A stretch of 64,000 nt of DNA from CAWGJF01 sp963822905 (GTDB lineage Bacteria > Bacteroidota > Ignavibacteria > Ignavibacteriales > Ignavibacteriaceae), in NCBI GenBank assembly GCA_963822905.1, contig CAWGJF010000001.1:744001-808000 (forward strand). Reading direction: 5' to 3'. A program made the translations under genes and the position numbers. Positions 60,801-64,000 of this stretch are shown in pieces (within the stretch, counting starts at the first letter, position 1; every line of letters begins with the position of its first letter). The notes under the pieces are model-generated. The model searched no databases and had not been told where the DNA came from. It was given only the letters and a program-made list of their open reading frames with translations.

Positions 60801-61573
60801 TGAAGAAATATGGAACTGTTAATGGCTTAATACTTGGGATTGTTTCCATCTTCGGTGCATTTATTCTTGAAGGTGGATCCTTCAAAGCGTTGTTTCTTAT
60901 TCCACCAATATTAATTGTTTTTGGTGGAACTTTTGCTGTTGTTATAATTGGTTTTGGTTATGATAATTTTAAAAAATTATTTCCGTTGATGAAGCTTGCA
61001 TATTTTCCCAATAGGTTCGATGGAAATAAAATTATTAATTCGATCATTCATTTTTCATATAAAGCTAGAAAAGAAGGATTGCTTTCACTCGACAGAGATA
61101 TAAATAAAGTTGAATATTTTTTTTGCAGGAAATTATTAAGAAATGCGATTGATGGTACGGAACCCGATTCGCTTCAGGACCTTGCTGAAATTGAAATGAA
61201 AGCTATGCAGGAAAGACATTTCTTAAACATTTTTATTTTTACAAAAATGGGTGGTTATGCACCCACAATGGGAATTTTAGGAACAGTAATGGGATTAATA
61301 ATGGCTCTCTCACATGCAGGTTCCGATCCCAATACATTAATAAAAAGTATAGCCACAGCATTTATTGCAACGCTGTGGGGAGTATTTACAGCTAACTTAA
61401 TCTGGCTACCAATAGCAGATAAACTAAAAAAATGTCACTTAGAAGAAAAACAGATGATGGAACTCTCTTTGCAGGGAGTCTTGGCATTGCAGAGTGGAGA
61501 GATCCCGGCTCTGGTGAAGTCAAGATTGGTAAGCATGCTTCCGCAAAGAGAACAAGAAAAACTAATAAGATAG
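60797..61573 (+). CDS. motA: MotA/PomA-type stator protein 1
   Basis: The 258-residue product has four membrane helices, a cytoplasmic loop with SYKARKEGLLSLDRDIN and the conserved GGYAPTMGILGTVMGLIMAL. The C-terminus is ALVKSRLVSMLPQREQEKL. It conducts ions with MotB and pushes on FliG. The form is nearer to Bacillus MotA/PomA than to E. coli MotA. It overlaps flgL by four bases; the motB frame is open across its last 142 bases. Confidence 0.92.
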   Translation: MMKKYGTVNGLILGIVSIFGAFILEGGSFKALFLIPPILIVFGGTFAVVIIGFGYDNFKKLFPLMKLAYFPNRFDGNKIINSIIHFSYKARKEGLLSLDRDINKVEYFFCRKLLRNAIDGTEPDSLQDLAEIEMKAMQERHFLNIFIFTKMGGYAPTMGILGTVMGLIMALSHAGSDPNTLIKSIATAFIATLWGVFTANLIWLPIADKLKKCHLEEKQMMELSLQGVLALQSGEIPALVKSRLVSMLPQREQEKLIR

Positions 61574-62244
61574 ACGAGTACGTTGAATCTCCCTTTCAGG
61601 AAGATGGAGAAAAAGACCGTTACCTTATTACGTATGCAGATTTAATAACGCTGTTGTTAGGTTTGTTTATTTTGCTTTATACATCATCTAATCTCGATTT
61701 ACAGAAGTACCAGAATGTTATGAAAGCAATGGGGAATGTATTTGGCGGGAGTTCGGATGTTCCAAGCGTTATAAAGGAAGTTTCACCGAAAATTGTTACA
61801 CCGCTTGATAAATTGAAGAATAACATCATTAATCTTATAAATGATAACAATTACAGCAGCTCGATACGTTTGGAAGAGAATTCACGCGGAGTTACAATTC
61901 ATATTTTAGAAGATATAGTTTTTCCTTCAGGCAGTGCAGATTTAAAGAAAGGGTCTCAAATTGTTTTAAGTCAGATTGCTGGAATAATTAAAGAACTTCC
62001 GAATGACATCCGGGTTGAAGGACACACAGATAACATCCCGATAAGTACAAAACAATTTCCTTCTAACTGGCATTTATCTGTTGCCCGGGCACTTAACACT
62101 GCTTATTTTTTAATTGAAGAAGAAGGACTTGATCCTGAAAAAGTTTCGATAGTTGGTTCTTCGGAATATAAACCTATTGAATCGAATGAAACTGCTTCAG
62201 GGAGAGCATCAAACAGAAGAGTAGATATAGTAATAATTAAATAA
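61432..62244 (+). CDS. motB: MotB stator protein; start codon uncertain
   Basis: The frame encodes DRYLITYADLITLLLGLFIL, the MotB membrane helix with its proton-binding Asp. A periplasmic OmpA-like peptidoglycan-binding domain follows (VTIHILEDIVFPSGSADLKK, VEGHTDNIPIS, SNWHLSVARALNTAYFLIEE). The only ATG/GTG/TTG in frame is 61432, which overlaps motA by 142 bases; its first 46 codons look like a shadow of motA. The family N-terminus would begin about codon 47, where an ATA at 61570 overlaps the motA stop as ATAG. Translation may start there, or the start has been lost. Confidence 0.87.
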   Translation: MSLRRKTDDGTLFAGSLGIAEWRDPGSGEVKIGKHASAKRTRKTNKIDEYVESPFQEDGEKDRYLITYADLITLLLGLFILLYTSSNLDLQKYQNVMKAMGNVFGGSSDVPSVIKEVSPKIVTPLDKLKNNIINLINDNNYSSSIRLEENSRGVTIHILEDIVFPSGSADLKKGSQIVLSQIAGIIKELPNDIRVEGHTDNIPISTKQFPSNWHLSVARALNTAYFLIEEEGLDPEKVSIVGSSEYKPIESNETASGRASNRRVDIVIIK

Positions 62245-62253
62245 AAGTTAAAA

Positions 62254-62640
62254 ATGAAAATAAATACACATCAATTTGGTGAAATTGAATACACAGAGGA
62301 CCTTGTTATTAATTTTAACAAGGGGATATTCGGGTTTGAAAAATTTAAAAAATATTTGTTCATCAAAACAGATAATGATCTGTTCTTCTGGCTTAATTCA
62401 ATTGATCAGCCGGAGATAGCATTCCCGCTCATTGGTTTGCGTGTTGTGGATGATTCTTATCCTGAAGAAGAATCGCACGAAGCATTTGGAATTGTTAAAA
62501 TGAATAAGAATCCGCTGGACGTTACTATAAATCTTAAAGCACCGGTATACATCAATCAGGATGATAAAAGCGGTTACCAAAAAATAATTGATGATGATAA
62601 ATATGCAATCGATTATAAACTTTTCGTAGAAGAAAGCTGA
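62254..62640 (+). CDS. fliW: FliW, CsrA antagonist and flagellin assembly factor
   Basis: The 128-residue product has the FliW pattern FNKGIFGFEKFKKYLFIKTD, then FFWLNSIDQPEIAFPLIGLR and VTINLKAPVYINQ. FliW binds CsrA and flagellin alternately, so flagellin translation is repressed while flagellin builds up. It is 7 bases before csrA, the usual partner order. Confidence 0.93.
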   Translation: MKINTHQFGEIEYTEDLVINFNKGIFGFEKFKKYLFIKTDNDLFFWLNSIDQPEIAFPLIGLRVVDDSYPEEESHEAFGIVKMNKNPLDVTINLKAPVYINQDDKSGYQKIIDDDKYAIDYKLFVEES

Positions 62641-62647
62641 TATTGAT

Positions 62648-62884
62648 ATGCTAATACTCACAAGAAAATTAAATGAAGAAATTAAGATAAATGATGAAAT
62701 AACTATAAAAGTAATTTCAATAGCTGATAATCATGTAAAAATTGGAATTGATGCACCGAAAAATGTTCAGATAGTTAGAGCAGAGCTTTATGAAAAAATT
62801 AAAGAAAGTTTACTAGAGGCTTCAAAATTAGTTAAACATAAACCGGAAAATGTTTCAAATCTGAAAATCAAAAAAATTAAATAA
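62648..62884 (+). CDS. csrA: CsrA, translational regulator
   Basis: The 78-residue product begins MLILTRKLNEEIKINDEITI and continues KVISIADNHVKIGIDAPKNV, typical CsrA strands with Arg/Lys RNA-binding residues. It binds GGA motifs in leaders, probably of flagellin mRNA. The basic tail is longer than in E. coli CsrA (61). It overlaps the next gene by one base. Confidence 0.95.
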   Translation: MLILTRKLNEEIKINDEITIKVISIADNHVKIGIDAPKNVQIVRAELYEKIKESLLEASKLVKHKPENVSNLKIKKIK

Positions 62885-63603
62885 TGCAACAAGAACAAAA
62901 TACTACCATCCTGGTTATCGATGATTCTGATTTAACCAGGGCATCGTTATCAAAAATATTTGAAGAATATAATTGTTCAGTTATTCTTTGCCCAGATGGA
63001 ATGGCTGGAATTCAAAAAGCATTAATCTCAAATCCTGACCTGATCATTCTTGATATTCTTATGCCTAATCTTGATGGAATAAAAATGCTGCAGATAATAA
63101 AGTTAATTGAAGAACTAAAAGATATTCCGGTTATAGTGCTCAGCGGAAATATTAATAAGAGTAATCTTCTTGCCGCAATGGAAGCAGGTGCAGATAAAGT
63201 TATCAACAAACCATTTAGTGTTAATGACCTGGTTAGCGCTGCAAATGAATTATTAAAAAATCAACTTGAAAAAAAAATCGGTTCGAATTCATTAACAATT
63301 GGAAATTTTGATTCGGATGATGAAGAACTTAAAAATATGTTTGTGGAAAAATTTCCATCACAAAAAAAAAATATTATCAGATATGTTACTACAAGGGACA
63401 AATATCAGTTGAAAACTATTTTTCATCAGTTAAAAGGTGTTGGAAGAACAGTTGGATTCCCGCTAATAACTGATATTTGTTCTGAGCTTGAAAATATTGT
63501 TATGTCTGAAAATGTGGATTGGAACTATGTAACAAGGAAATGTGAAAAAATATTTTCTTCTGTGGCTTTGACACAACTACACCAAAACACAGGTAATTTA
63601 TAA
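62884..63603 (+). CDS. Receiver plus Hpt-like protein
   Basis: The 239-residue product has an N-terminal receiver (LVIDDSDLTRASLSKIFEEY, phospho-Asp in LIILDILMPNLDG, KPFS) and a C-terminal helical domain with FHQLKGVGRTVGFPLITDIC, which matches an Hpt site (H-x-L-K-G). Such a protein could pass phosphate in a relay, for example with the orphan hybrid kinase at 12828. It lies between csrA and a second motA. Confidence 0.78.
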   Translation: MQQEQNTTILVIDDSDLTRASLSKIFEEYNCSVILCPDGMAGIQKALISNPDLIILDILMPNLDGIKMLQIIKLIEELKDIPVIVLSGNINKSNLLAAMEAGADKVINKPFSVNDLVSAANELLKNQLEKKIGSNSLTIGNFDSDDEELKNMFVEKFPSQKKNIIRYVTTRDKYQLKTIFHQLKGVGRTVGFPLITDICSELENIVMSENVDWNYVTRKCEKIFSSVALTQLHQNTGNL

Positions 63604-64000
63604 TGTTTGTTATTATAGGAATTGCGGTTGTAATTATAGCAGTTATTGGCGGATTTATGTTTGCCGGGGGAGATATTGCCCTATTAATGCAACCTGCAGA
63701 ATTTATAATTATTTGCGGGGCTGCATTAGGAAGCTTACTTATATCTTCACCTTTAAATGTTATTAAAAAGATAATTAAATCTTTAGCTGGTTTATTCAAA
63801 AGTGAAGCTTATTCAAAACAAGATTATCTTGAATTGTTAAAAGCTTTCAACGATTTATTTCTTCTTGCCCAAAGAGACGGATTACTATCAATTGAAAAAC
63901 ATATAGAAGTTCCCGAAAAAAGTGATATTCTTTCTAAAAACAAAAAATTTCTTGCAAATGAACTTGCAAAAACATTTTTCTGCGATACCATGAAAGTTAT
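63603..64000 (+). CDS. Second MotA-type stator protein, N-terminal part (runs off window)
   Basis: An ATG at 63603 (overlapping the previous stop as TAATG) opens a frame to the window end with IIGIAVVIIAVIGGFMFAGG, ALLMQPAEFIIICGAALGSL and LLAQRDGLLSIEKHIEVPEK. This is the E. coli-like MotA N-terminus (GG...QPAE), distinct from the motA at 60797. A second motB probably follows outside the window. Confidence 0.9.
   Translation, partial: MFVIIGIAVVIIAVIGGFMFAGGDIALLMQPAEFIIICGAALGSLLISSPLNVIKKIIKSLAGLFKSEAYSKQDYLELLKAFNDLFLLAQRDGLLSIEKHIEVPEKSDILSKNKKFLANELAKTFFCDTMKV

Overview
This window is almost entirely a flagellar and chemotaxis gene cluster from an AT-rich, diderm (Gram-negative type) bacterium. 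L-ring and P-ring genes (flgH, flgI) show an outer membrane. AT-rich codons, a TorF-like porin, a TonB-C protein and many PAS/HEAT signalling proteins would fit the Chlorobi/Ignavibacteria/Bacteroidetes side of the tree, but that placement is inference and needs a taxonomic search. Nearly every gene is on the + strand. The only minus-strand genes lie in a small accessory island at 9.9-12.3 kb.

Layout. (1) 1-3.0 kb: flagellin tail, fliS, fliD, a FliT-like chaperone and flgM. (2) 3.1-5.2 kb: a soluble NtrB-like kinase and an NtrC-like sigma-54 activator, most like FlrB/FlrC. (3) 5.2-9.9 kb: decayed fragments of a lipoprotein and a CheY, a STAS protein, cheW, an outer-membrane protein and a chemoreceptor broken by one frameshift. 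(4) 9.9-12.8 kb: accessory island with hairpin repeats, attC-like sites, a TonB-C protein, a decayed membrane-protein gene and a 42-bp periodic dyad array. (5) 12.8-19.3 kb: a large multi-PAS hybrid kinase and a second chemoreceptor whose signalling module is identical at DNA level to the first over 780 bp. (6) 19.4-26.4 kb: HEAT-repeat protein, cheR, two cheY, a CheZ-like phosphatase, cheA, cheB and a small CxC protein. (7) 26.5-39.3 kb: flgBC, a small unknown protein, fliEFGHIJ, a MotE-like protein, fliK, flgD, a TIGR02530-type protein and flgE. (8) 39.4-48.6 kb: fliLMNOPQR, flhB (split), flhA, flhF, flhG. (9) 48.7-64 kb: a small membrane protein, fliA, two HDOD proteins, a degenerate kinase, a DUF2802-like protein, flgFGAHIJNKL, motAB, fliW, csrA, a REC-Hpt protein and the start of a second motA.

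How it works together. Six sites fit the sigma-54 -24/-12 consensus, in front of cheW, the second chemoreceptor, the HEAT gene, flgB, fliL and the fliA operon. With the FlrB/FlrC-like pair they suggest a cascade: RpoN plus FlrC drives basal-body, hook and export genes; FliA held by FlgM then controls late genes; FliW/CsrA adjusts flagellin translation; FlhF/FlhG set flagellar number and position. rpoN itself is not in the window.

The most useful anomalies are: flhB split at a run of five A's where one more A restores the canonical protein; motB lacking any normal start codon outside motA; a duplicated sigma-54 promoter region with conserved upstream islands at identical spacing; the 780-bp identical receptor module; two abutting perfect hairpins before flgE; FlgL carrying a FlgE-like domain; a kinase-like protein without its histidine; and the integron-like island with a 42-bp dyad array. 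I found no CRISPR array, tRNA, rRNA or transposase, and no complete system that I would call wholly new.
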